Source: an uncultured Clostridia bacterium (GTDB lineage Bacteria > Bacillota > Clostridia > Lachnospirales > CAG-274). Taken from it: 48,688 nucleotides of DNA. The notes under the pieces are model-generated. The model worked only from the letters and a program-made list of their open reading frames with translations, did no database searches and was not told the origin of the DNA. Below, in pieces: positions 33,665 through 41,531 of the stretch. The stretch is taken from positions 1-48,688 of the forward strand of contig CALWDX010000051.1 of NCBI GenBank assembly GCA_944376805.1, read 5' to 3'. Numbering within the stretch: position 1 is the first letter of the stretch; each line of letters begins with the position of its first letter. Made by a program: the position numbers and the translations under genes.

Positions 33665-35008
33665 ATGGATATAAAAGTTTTTAAAGATAAATTATTTAAA
33701 AAAGCTCTTGAAAATGGCTTTTCTGACTGTGAAATATATTACTATTCTGGTAAAAGTATAAAAGTAAGTGTTTTAAAAGGTGAAATAGAAAAATTTGATA
33801 ATACTACAAGTGGTGGTTTATCATTTAGAGGTTTTTATAATGGTAAAATTGGATATTCTTATACAGAACAAATATCTGAAGATATTATAGATAAACTTAT
33901 ACAATATGCAAAGGAAAATTCTGAAATAATAAATGAAGAAGAAAAAGAAGAAATTTATGTTGGTGATAAAAACTATACACCTATTAAAACTTTTTATGAA
34001 AAATTAGAAGATGTGGAAGTAGACACATTAATAGATAAAGCTTTAAAAATGGAAAAAGCTGCTTTAAATTATGACAATAGAATAGTTAGTTGTAATTATT
34101 GTATTATTGGTAAAGCATCTAGTGAAATTTACATATTTAATACAAAAGGACTTGAATTAAACAAAAAAGATAATTATATAATTGCATATGCTGGAGCTTT
34201 AGCAAAAGAAAATGATATTTTAAAATCTGGTATGGAAATAAAAGCAAGTTTTGACATTAATGATATAGACCCTGTTTATATTGGAGAAACTGCAAGTAAA
34301 AAAGCATTATCTTATCTAGGTGCAACTTCTTTACCATCTAAAAAGTATAATATCATTTTTGAAAATGAATGTTTTACAGATTTATTTTCTTGTTTTTTAG
34401 GTAATTTTTCTGCTGAAAGTGTACAAAAAGGATTTTCTCTTTTAAAAGGCAAATTAAATAAAAAAATAGCAAGTGATATTATAACTGTTTTAGATGAACC
34501 TTTAAAAGAAAATGGTTATAATTCTAATAGTTTTGATAGTGAAGGTGTAGCCTGTTATAATAAAACTGTTATAGAAAATGGTATTTTAAAAACTTATCTT
34601 TACAATTTAAAAACTGCTAAAAAAGATGGTGTAAAATCTACTGGTAATGGTTTTAAAAGTGGATATAAAGGTAAAATAGGTATATCTCCTACTAACTTTT
34701 ATATTAAAAATGGTAAAAAATCTTTAAATGAATTGTTTAAAAATATAGAAAATGGTATTATTATAACAGAAATGGCTGGCTTACACGCTGGCGTTAATGA
34801 AATATCAGGTGATTTTTCTTTATTAGCTAGTGGATACTTAATAGAAAATGGAGAAAAAACAAAACCTGTTGAACAAATAACTATTGCAGGAAATTTCTAT
34901 AATATGTTATTAGATATTAAAGATATTGCTAATGACTTGAAATTTGATTTAAGTGGTATTGGCTCACCTAGTATATTTGTAGGAGAACTTAGTGTATCTG
35001 GTGAATAA
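33665..35008 (+). CDS. pmbA: TldE/PmbA subunit
   Basis: A 447-residue TldE/PmbA, the non-catalytic partner: it lacks the HExxxH of TldD but has the same two-domain plan (GLSFRGFYNGKIGYSYTEQ, and GLHAGVNEISGDFSLLASGY near the C terminus). The frame could start at 33644, within tldD, but the ATG at 33665 has GGAAGG upstream and follows the tldD stop by 4 bases, as expected for a two-gene operon. Confidence 0.93.
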   Translation: MDIKVFKDKLFKKALENGFSDCEIYYYSGKSIKVSVLKGEIEKFDNTTSGGLSFRGFYNGKIGYSYTEQISEDIIDKLIQYAKENSEIINEEEKEEIYVGDKNYTPIKTFYEKLEDVEVDTLIDKALKMEKAALNYDNRIVSCNYCIIGKASSEIYIFNTKGLELNKKDNYIIAYAGALAKENDILKSGMEIKASFDINDIDPVYIGETASKKALSYLGATSLPSKKYNIIFENECFTDLFSCFLGNFSAESVQKGFSLLKGKLNKKIASDIITVLDEPLKENGYNSNSFDSEGVACYNKTVIENGILKTYLYNLKTAKKDGVKSTGNGFKSGYKGKIGISPTNFYIKNGKKSLNELFKNIENGIIITEMAGLHAGVNEISGDFSLLASGYLIENGEKTKPVEQITIAGNFYNMLLDIKDIANDLKFDLSGIGSPSIFVGELSVSGE

Positions 35009-35098
35009 TTATTTTAATTGTTAGTATATTACTAAAATATTATGAAATTGTTATATATTGTATTAAAAAATTTGTATAATTTTATTTTAAAAAATATA

Positions 35099-35126
35099 TT
35101 GACTTTTAAAAATAATCTGTTATAAT
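35099..35126 (+). promoter_or_regulatory. Promoter of the rubrerythrin gene
   Basis: TTGACT (35099-35104), a 16-base spacer and TATAAT (35121-35126). An inverted repeat (GTTATT-AGTT-AATAAC, 35135-35150) just after it could be an operator. A PerR box was considered, but the match is poor. Confidence 0.65.
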
Positions 35127-35214
35127 TAATAATAGTTATTAGTTAATAACATTTGTTTTTAGCTTTATATTGATTTTATTATTTAATTATATATTATTAA
35201 GGAGGATTTTTATT

Positions 35215-35763
35215 ATGAAAAAATTTGTTTGTACTATTTGTGGTTATGTTCATGAAGGTAATGAAGCTCCAGAGTTTTGCCCACAATGTAAAGCTCCTGC
35301 TTCTAAATTTAAAGAGCAATCTGGCGAAGGTTTAACTTGGGCTTGTGAACATGTTGTTGGTGTTGCTCAAGGTTGCCCAGAAGAAATTATGGAAGGTCTT
35401 AAAATGAACTTTGAAGGCGAATGCTGTGAAGTTGGTATGTACCTTGCTATGTCAAGAGTTGCTCATAGAGAAGGTTATCCAGAAATTGGTATGTACTATC
35501 AACAAGCTGCTTTTGAAGAAGCTGAACACGCTGCTAAATTTGCTGAATTAATTGGTGAAGTTGTAACAGATTCTACTAAAAAGAACTTAGAACTTCGTGT
35601 AGCTGCTGAAAATGGTGCTACTGCTGGTAAATTTGAACTTGCTAAAAAAGCTAAAGAATACAACCTTGATGCTATTCATGATACAGTTCATGAAATGGCT
35701 AAAGATGAAGCTAGACATGGTAAAGCTTTTGAAGGTTTATTAAATAGATATTTCAATAAATAA
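35215..35763 (+). CDS. Reverse rubrerythrin
   Basis: A 182-residue non-heme iron protein. A rubredoxin-like domain comes first (Cys6, Cys9, Cys22, Cys25: CTICGY and CPQCKAP), followed by a ferritin-like di-iron domain (EAEH near 102-105 and EARH near 165-168 with further glutamates). Rubredoxin at the N terminus defines reverse rubrerythrins, which reduce hydrogen peroxide and oxygen in clostridia. A frame extension to 35170 is possible, but AAGGAGG points to the ATG at 35215. A strong ribosome binding site and its own promoter and terminator suggest high expression. Confidence 0.95.
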   Translation: MKKFVCTICGYVHEGNEAPEFCPQCKAPASKFKEQSGEGLTWACEHVVGVAQGCPEEIMEGLKMNFEGECCEVGMYLAMSRVAHREGYPEIGMYYQQAAFEEAEHAAKFAELIGEVVTDSTKKNLELRVAAENGATAGKFELAKKAKEYNLDAIHDTVHEMAKDEARHGKAFEGLLNRYFNK

Positions 35764-35777
35764 TATAAATATAATAT

Positions 35778-35811
35778 AAAAAGGTGTAGATTTTAAAATC
35801 TACACCTTTTT
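35778..35811. terminator. Bidirectional terminator
   Basis: A perfect 16-bp palindromic stem (35779-35794 with 35795-35810) lies between convergent rubrerythrin and yyaC. Its core matches the terminator at 15998-16025. Confidence 0.9.
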
Positions 35812-35817
35812 ATATTT

Positions 35818-36387
35818 TTATATGGCACTTACACAATGCCATATACCAGATGAAATAATGTCTGCCATATTCATAACAATAGATAATCTAGTATTTTGTA
35901 AAACAGATAATTCTAATATACCTGTATGATTAACTATCCCTGTTATAAAAATATCCCCAACAGGTGGTAAATTCTTTTTTGCTCCTGCTCCTGGCTTTAT
36001 ACTTCCCTCACCTACATTTATATAATTTACATATTCTTTTGCTCCTAAAGAAGCATCTATAGCTATTAAAAATGGATTTTTATGTTTTAAATATATGTCT
36101 TTTATAGTTTTCTTTAAATTTTTTGCGTGTACTGGACTTTCTAAAGTACCATATATAAATATATTTTTATCAAAAGGTAATTTAGATAATTTATAACCAA
36201 CCAAAGGTCCTAAACTATCCCCTGTTGCTCTATCAGTACCTATACACAAAAATATGAAAGTTTTAAATTTATGTTTATATTTATTCAATATATTAAAAAA
36301 AATTTCTTTAAATTCTAATAATGCAAATTCTGAACTAGAATTTATATAATTTATAGCTTTATTTCTATTAGTTAATATATTAATCAA
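35818..36387 (-). CDS. yyaC: YyaC-family spore protease (DUF1256)
   Basis: A 189-residue protein of the YyaC/DUF1256 family, related to the germination protease GPR and tied to sporulation. LCIGTDRATGDSLGPLVG, FLIAIDASLGA and GSIKPGAGAKKNLPPVGD are visible. The start codon is TTG at 36387, with AAGGAG 8 bases upstream; no ATG occurs in frame until near the C terminus. It is divergent from the LysM gene and convergent with rubrerythrin. Confidence 0.9.
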   Translation of the reverse strand: MINILTNRNKAINYINSSSEFALLEFKEIFFNILNKYKHKFKTFIFLCIGTDRATGDSLGPLVGYKLSKLPFDKNIFIYGTLESPVHAKNLKKTIKDIYLKHKNPFLIAIDASLGAKEYVNYINVGEGSIKPGAGAKKNLPPVGDIFITGIVNHTGILELSVLQNTRLSIVMNMADIISSGIWHCVSAI

Positions 36388-36521
36388 TTTTACTTCTCCT
36401 TAAATTTTGTGTAAATTTCATTAAAAATTTAATATTTATATAATAATAATATATATTTTTTCAAAAAATTAATAAATTATACATTACTATAAAAAATTTT
36501 AATATAAAAAAATAATTAAAT

Positions 36522-36541
36522 TTTTGTCAATATTGACCAAA
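36522..36541. promoter_or_regulatory. Palindromic operator-like site upstream of the LysM gene
   Basis: GTCAATATTGAC at 36526-36537 is a perfect 12-base palindrome inside a longer dyad (TTT at 36522-36524, AAA at 36539-36541). A second GTCAAT-like element in TTGACTATTGACAAA lies at 36611-36625, also readable as a -35 region. The 322-base gap between divergent yyaC and the LysM gene holds nothing else recognisable. Confidence 0.5.
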
Positions 36542-36709
36542 AAATATATAAAATTGTAAATAGTTATTTATAGTTGTAAAAAAATACTTATAAATAGGGA
36601 TAAAAATTTCTTGACTATTGACAAATTTTTCCATAAAATGTAATTAGTATGTGATAATATTTTCATAAATTAACAAAACTTATAATTATATGTCTAAGGA
36701 GAGTTTTTT

Positions 36710-37912
36710 ATGAAACAAAGTAATAATAATATTAGCTTACCAAAAAATATAAAACAAATGGGAAATATTGATGAAACTTTAAAAATTTACATGGAAGATT
36801 ATGTATTTACATTTCTACAACAATATTCAAAATATTCTAACAATGAAGAGAGAATAGCTGTTTTAGTAGGTGAAACATACACCATTGATGGTAATGATGT
36901 TCTATTTATTAATGGTGCTATTAAAGGAGAGCATACTATAATACAAGATGGTATGGTAAAATTAAGTGAAAAATCTTTTGATTATGTAGAAGAACAAATA
37001 AATACATATTTTAAAGGTTCAAATATTGTGGGTTGGTTTTATTCTCAGCCAGGATTTTCAGACTATATAAATGATGGTTATATAAATTATCATAAAAAAT
37101 ATTTTGATAAGAAAAATCAAGTATTTTTTTTAAGTGACCCACTAGAAAATATAGGTGGTTTTTACATATTATTTAATAATGATTTTAAAGCACTTAGTGG
37201 TTTTATTATCTACTATGAAAAAAATGAGGCTATGAGTGAGTATATGTCAAATAATAAAAATGATAATGTAAGAGCTAGTGAAAATAAAATTAAAGCTAAA
37301 GATGAAAGAGTTATGAATATGACTAGAAGAAAAGCTAAAATTAATAAAAATATGCACTCTTTAGGTGAATATAAAAAAATGGCAAATATCTTTGGTTCTT
37401 TAAGTGCAGTATTATTTCTTGTTTGTTTTATAATGGGAGTAGGTTTAATACAAAGTGATGATAAAATCTCTGAACTTGAAAAAAGACTTGTTAAACTAGA
37501 TGACAGCTATAGGTATATTTTAAGTCAAATTAAAGATGACAATGTGCAAAGTGTTTTTGCTCAAAATAATTCTAAAACAACAGAAATTTCAACAGAGAAA
37601 ACATCTTCTTTATTAACAACTACTACACATACAACAGAGCAAACTACAGTTGCTACATCATCTAGAAAAGAAGAGAGTTCTACAGTTTCTACTACTGAAA
37701 ATTCAACTGACAAACAAACAGAAACAACTACTTCAAATGCTTTAGAAAACAATAAAAATTATAAAAAATATGAAGTAAAAGAAGGTGATACTTTAGAAAG
37801 CATAAGTAAAAGAATTTATGGAGATAGAAGTAAAATAGAAGAAATAATGAATATAAACGGACTAGACAATGAAGGTACTATTTTCGTTGGTAAAACATTA
37901 TTACTTCCTTAA
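36710..37912 (+). CDS. LysM membrane protein with a degenerate MPN/JAMM-like N domain
   Basis: A 400-residue protein. Residues 25-175 resemble an MPN/JAMM (Mov34) fold: MEDYVFTFLQQY, GETYTIDGNDVLFINGA, and GWFYSQPGF at 108-116, where an active JAMM enzyme would have HxH. A membrane helix follows at about 226-247, then a short coiled coil, a Ser/Thr-rich linker (about 288-345), and a C-terminal LysM domain (KYEVKEGDTLESISKRIYG). The LysM should bind peptidoglycan outside, with the N domain inside. AAGGAG precedes the ATG. The next gene, a kinase, follows after 34 bases, likely in one operon. Confidence 0.8.
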   Translation: MKQSNNNISLPKNIKQMGNIDETLKIYMEDYVFTFLQQYSKYSNNEERIAVLVGETYTIDGNDVLFINGAIKGEHTIIQDGMVKLSEKSFDYVEEQINTYFKGSNIVGWFYSQPGFSDYINDGYINYHKKYFDKKNQVFFLSDPLENIGGFYILFNNDFKALSGFIIYYEKNEAMSEYMSNNKNDNVRASENKIKAKDERVMNMTRRKAKINKNMHSLGEYKKMANIFGSLSAVLFLVCFIMGVGLIQSDDKISELEKRLVKLDDSYRYILSQIKDDNVQSVFAQNNSKTTEISTEKTSSLLTTTTHTTEQTTVATSSRKEESSTVSTTENSTDKQTETTTSNALENNKNYKKYEVKEGDTLESISKRIYGDRSKIEEIMNINGLDNEGTIFVGKTLLLP

Positions 37913-37946
37913 ATATTAATATAAAAGGTTTTGGGAGGATTAGGTT

Positions 37947-38633
37947 TTGTATTTTTATAAAAATAATTTAACAAAAGATTTAACTATAGCTTTAGTTCAT
38001 GAGGTTAAAAATCCTGTATCACTTATAAAAGCTAATATTGAGCTACTAGAGCTTGAAAATGTATTAGATAACCATAAGAAAAATGTTACTATGATAAAAA
38101 ATGAACTTAATAAAATATCTGAAATTGTATCAGATTTTATGCTATTTTGTAATCAGAATTATGAATCAAATTTAGTGAAAATTAATATAGTTGATTTAAT
38201 AAAAGAATATATAGAAAAGTTTAATATATATAATAATATTACATTTAGTATAAATTGTTTTGAAAGTATAGAAAATATGTTTATTATTGGTGAATATTCA
38301 AAACTTTCTATGATATTTTCAAATATATATAAAAATTGTGTAGAAGCTATAAATGATAATTTAGGTTTTATACAAACTAATATTTATATAAAAGATAAAA
38401 ATATTATTGTTGATATTATAGATAATGGTACTGGTATAGATAAAGATATTTCTCAAAAAATATATGAACCATTTTTCACAAATAAAAATAATGGTAGTGG
38501 TTTAGGTATTCCTATTTGCTTAAATGCAATGAAAAGTTTAAATGGTAGTTTTGAAATTTTTAATAATGAGGATTTAGGTTGTACCACTAGACTAACATTT
38601 AAAACTAGTAAATTAATTTTAAAATCAAGTTAA
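37947..38633 (+). CDS. Compact sensorless histidine kinase
   Basis: A 228-residue kinase with only the core: phosphorylation box ALVHEVKNPVS (His18), N box IYKNCVEAI, G1 box DNGTGID, and G2 box EPFFTNKNNGSGLGIPI. There is no sensor or membrane helix. The box sequence and position 1.2 kb before spo0A suggest a kinase of the sporulation pathway (inference). The start is TTG at 37947 with GGGAGG 8 bases upstream. It follows the LysM protein, which could provide the sensing part. Confidence 0.88.
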   Translation: MYFYKNNLTKDLTIALVHEVKNPVSLIKANIELLELENVLDNHKKNVTMIKNELNKISEIVSDFMLFCNQNYESNLVKINIVDLIKEYIEKFNIYNNITFSINCFESIENMFIIGEYSKLSMIFSNIYKNCVEAINDNLGFIQTNIYIKDKNIIVDIIDNGTGIDKDISQKIYEPFFTNKNNGSGLGIPICLNAMKSLNGSFEIFNNEDLGCTTRLTFKTSKLILKSS

Positions 38634-38647
38634 AAAAATTTTAATTA

Positions 38648-39061
38648 TTATAAAATATTATTTTCATAATGTTTTATAATATTATTACAATTTTTAAATA
38701 TTATTAAAAATTCATTTTTTGTTTTTACTTTAGATAATAAGTTTAAAAAAATATATATATTTTTAACATAAATTATTTTCTTAATATTTTTTATATATTC
38801 TATATTTATACTATTTAAACCATTTTTTAATAAAATGTATAACTTTATATTATCATAAATATTTATAGGTATATATTTATATATTTCAATTAAACCTTCT
38901 AAATAATTATATTTTTTATCTGACTTATTATCTAAGTAATTACACAATGAAATAATATTAATAAAATGTATATTTTTTAATTCATTTTTGTCTATATAAA
39001 ATGATATTTGCTTTAATATACAAAGATTATATAATAGTTATTTTTTAGATATTACTTTCAT
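38648..39061 (-). pseudogene. Broken ORF with a stop at codon 8, unknown family
   Basis: A frame opens with ATG at 39061 after an AGGGA-like ribosome binding site, reads MKVISKK, then meets TAA (39040-39038), and continues open for another 130 codons in the same frame (LLYNLCILKQISFYIDKNEL onward) to 38648. The downstream part alone (from a TTG at 38947, 99 residues) has no ribosome binding site. The protein is Asn/Ile/Lys-rich and helical. A single nonsense change in a former 137-residue gene is the simplest reading; a chance AT-rich ORF is possible. It is convergent with the kinase gene. Confidence 0.45.
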
Positions 39062-39288
39062 AAAATCCCTATCTTAATTTTATTTTATTATAAAATTTAT
39101 TATATGTTTTTTTAATATTATAATCAAAAAAATTTATAAGATATTTTTATTTTATATTTTATATAGTTATTATCTAAAAATAGATACTTCTTTATTATTT
39201 ATTTTGAAAATTAAAATAAATAATTATTTAATAAATTGAAAAATAAACTATAATAAATTATAATCAAAATAAAAAAGAGGTGTTAAAT

Positions 39289-39756
39289 ATGAAAAACTTT
39301 GAAATAGAAAGAAAATTTTTAGTGAAACATATACCTAATCTAGAAAACTGCAAAAACTATTACATAAAACAAGGTTATATTTCTACAAATCCCGTTTTAA
39401 GAATTAGACAAAAAGATAATAAATATATATTCACTTTTAAAGGAAAGGGTGATATTCAAAGAGAAGAATTTGAAAAGGAAATAACAAAAGAAGAATTTGA
39501 AAATTTATGGTTAAAAATAGAAGGTGAACCTATTATAAAAACTAGATATATTATTCCATTGGAAAATGATTTAGTAGCAGAATTAGATATTTATGAGGGT
39601 AATCTTCAAGGTTTTAAAAATATAGAAGTAGAATTTGATAATATTGAACAAGCAGAAAATTTTATTCCGCCAAATTGGTTTGGTGAAGATATCACTAAAA
39701 ATATAAAATATACTAATGCTTATTTATCAAAGGTATCTAACTTTAATAAAAATTAA
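39289..39756 (+). CDS. CYTH-domain protein
   Basis: A 155-residue CYTH (adenylate cyclase/thiamine triphosphatase) domain. The ExExK signature is EIERK at residues 5-9, followed by LRIRQKD and FTFKGKG basic strands and an acidic AELDIYEG. Bacterial members often hydrolyse inorganic triphosphate or bind triphosphorylated ligands. The frame extends to a GTG at 39280, but AGAGG 8 bases before the ATG at 39289 decides the start. It lies 52 bases before spo0A. Confidence 0.9.
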   Translation: MKNFEIERKFLVKHIPNLENCKNYYIKQGYISTNPVLRIRQKDNKYIFTFKGKGDIQREEFEKEITKEEFENLWLKIEGEPIIKTRYIIPLENDLVAELDIYEGNLQGFKNIEVEFDNIEQAENFIPPNWFGEDITKNIKYTNAYLSKVSNFNKN

Positions 39757-39771
39757 ATTACAATTAAAAGT

Positions 39772-39791
39772 AATAACTTATAATAGTTATT
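39772..39791. promoter_or_regulatory. Dyad around the spo0A -10 element
   Basis: AATAACT (39772-39778) and AGTTATT (39785-39791) form an inverted repeat that flanks TATAAT (39779-39784). The TATAAT is the likely -10 of a spo0A promoter; a weak TTACAA lies at 39758-39763. A regulator binding the dyad would cover the promoter. Confidence 0.5.
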
Positions 39792-39808
39792 TTTAGGAGG
39801 AAATTATT

Positions 39809-40588
39809 TTGAGTCAAGATAAAATACGTGTTCTATTAGCAGATGATAACAAAGATTTTTGTGATATATTAAAAAATTACTTAAATAAACAATCTAATAT
39901 TGAAGTTATAGATGTTGCATTTGATGGTTTACAAGCCTATGAAAAAATTATCTCTTTAAAACCAGATGTTGTTTTATTAGATGAAGTTATGCCACATTTA
40001 GATGGTATTGGTGTTTTAGAAAAATTACAAAATATGAAAGATATTAATTCTATGTGTATTATGTTAACAGCAGTAACTCAAGAACAAGTTACACAAAAGG
40101 CTTTTTCTCTTGGTGCTAAATTTTATATAGCTAAACCTTTTGATATGGAGCTTTTAGTTTCTAGAATAAAACAATTAAAAGAGATTTCTTTATCAGGTAA
40201 TAATGATAATAAAATAGGTATAAATTGTACTGAATTAGATTTAGAAACAAGAGTTACTAATATATTACATGAAATAGGAGTTCCTGCTCATATAAGAGGT
40301 TATCATTATATGCGAGAAGCTATTATTATGGCTATTGGTGATATTGATGTTTTAAACTATATAACAAAAGAATTATATCCATCTATAGCTAAAAAATGTA
40401 ACACTACACCTAGTAGAGTTGAAAGAGCTATAAGACACGCTATAGAAGTTGCTTGGAGCAGAGGAAGAATTGATGCAATTGATAATTTATTTGGTTATAC
40501 TATAAATAATCATAAAGGCAAACCTACAAATAGTGAATTTATTGCACTTATTGCTGATAGGTTAAGATTAGAATTAAAAGCAAGTTAA
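39809..40588 (+). CDS. spo0A: Sporulation master regulator Spo0A
   Basis: A 259-residue response regulator. The receiver has LLADDNKDF (9-17), phospho-acceptor Asp58 in [11 protein letters not shown], and [13 protein letters not shown]. The C-terminal DNA-binding domain carries the Spo0A signature [16 protein letters not shown] and the recognition-helix region [21 protein letters not shown]. The start is TTG at 39809 with AGGAGG upstream; no ATG is suitable. The usual neighbour spoIVB is absent, so the gene is not in its classical context. Confidence 0.97.
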   Translation: MSQDKIRVLLADDNKDFCDILKNYLNKQSNIEVIDVAFDGLQAYEKIISLKPDVVLLDEVMPHLDGIGVLEKLQNMKDINSMCIMLTAVTQEQVTQKAFSLGAKFYIAKPFDMELLVSRIKQLKEISLSGNNDNKIGINCTELDLETRVTNILHEIGVPAHIRGYHYMREAIIMAIGDIDVLNYITKELYPSIAKKCNTTPSRVERAIRHAIEVAWSRGRIDAIDNLFGYTINNHKGKPTNSEFIALIADRLRLELKAS

Positions 40589-40611
40589 AATTAGTATAAA
40601 ATCCACTTTTC

Positions 40612-40656
40612 AAAATATAATAGGCTTTAGAATTTTTCTATAGCCTATTATATTTT
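40612..40656. terminator. Bidirectional terminator between spo0A and the coiled-coil gene
   Basis: A 15-bp stem (40612-40626 with 40642-40656) with a 15-base loop. The stop codon of the minus-strand gene lies within the right arm. Confidence 0.8.
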
Positions 40657-41118
40657 ATTGTTATCTGTATATTTTTTTAACATATCATTTTTAGATACTT
40701 TTAAAGTTTTTACTTTATCTGTATTATTTATAATATTGTTATTAACAATATTTGAAATATGACTATTTTTTTCTTCTTGTAAACGTATTTTAAAATCAAT
40801 ATCTGTTATTTGTTGTATTTTACTTTGTATTTCTTTTAACTCACTTTCAAATATTTTTTTATTTTCATTTAAACTTCCTTTAAAACTTTCAAAAATATTC
40901 AAAAACATACTATCTATACTAACTAATTCATCAATAAATTTTTGTTTTTCACTTATAGATAAATTGACAAATTTTTCCATTTCTTCACCTTCAAATTGTT
41001 CAAAAAATCCTCTTTGATAATTTGTTATATCTAATAATACTCCTAATATTTCTATTTTTCTATCTAAAAGAGAGTTTAAATTATTTATTTTATTATATAT
41101 TTCTTCTAATTGTTCCAA
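40648..41118 (-). CDS. Coiled-coil protein, FlgN/FliT-like at best
   Basis: A 156-residue, mostly helical soluble protein (MEQLEEIYNKINNLNSLLDR, later LNENKKIFESELKEIQSKI) ending in an Asn-rich tail. Length and helical pattern recall flagellar export chaperones such as FlgN, but there is no decisive motif and no flagellar gene in the window. The start is TTG at 41118 with AGAGG 7 bases upstream. Confidence 0.6.
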   Translation of the reverse strand: MEQLEEIYNKINNLNSLLDRKIEILGVLLDITNYQRGFFEQFEGEEMEKFVNLSISEKQKFIDELVSIDSMFLNIFESFKGSLNENKKIFESELKEIQSKIQQITDIDFKIRLQEEKNSHISNIVNNNIINNTDKVKTLKVSKNDMLKKYTDNNKI

Positions 41119-41170
41119 AAAAACACCTCTTAAATTAAATTTACTATTATTTTATCATATAAATTTACTC

Positions 41171-41199
41171 TTTACAAATTTATTTTTTGCAGTTATAAT
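41171..41199 (+). promoter_or_regulatory. Sigma-A promoter of the ileS T-box leader
   Basis: TTTACA (41171-41176), a 17-base spacer and TATAAT (41194-41199). Confidence 0.75.
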
Positions 41200-41205
41200 A
41201 AAAAA

Positions 41206-41468
41206 TAATACTATAATAAATAATAAATGCTTTGATAAGGACAGTAAGTATATATTCTTAGTTTAGCGAGTTAGAGTTGGTGAAAGTCTAGCCAATAGAT
41301 TTATACTGAAAATCACCTTTTAGCAGTAAACTGAACATTTTTACTAATTGTAAAAATCATTAGGCTTTAACGTATCCCCTACGTTACAGGGTTTGAGTGG
41401 ATAGTTTTTACTATCAAATCAGGTGGTACCGCGTTTATTACGTCCTGTCTTTTTGACAGGGCTTTTTT
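41206..41468 (+). ncRNA. T-box riboswitch, isoleucine specifier, upstream of ileS
   Basis: The leader has a specifier ATC at 41312-41314 (an Ile codon) 7 bases before an AGCAG motif, the T-box AGGTGGTACCGCG at 41421-41433, and a terminator hairpin (41442-41449 with 41455-41462) followed by T6. The spacing from specifier to AGCAG is identical to that in the Val leader at 5.1 kb, which supports both specifier assignments. Confidence 0.94.
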
Positions 41469-41531
41469 ATATTTAGTATTTAATAATTAAAATAACCTTA
41501 AAAGGTAAAATATAAATTTTAGGAGGTAATT

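Noticed and set aside
35121..35137. PerR-box-like sequence at the rubrerythrin promoter.
   Set aside because: The first half matches TTATAAT but the second half agrees at only about four of seven positions.
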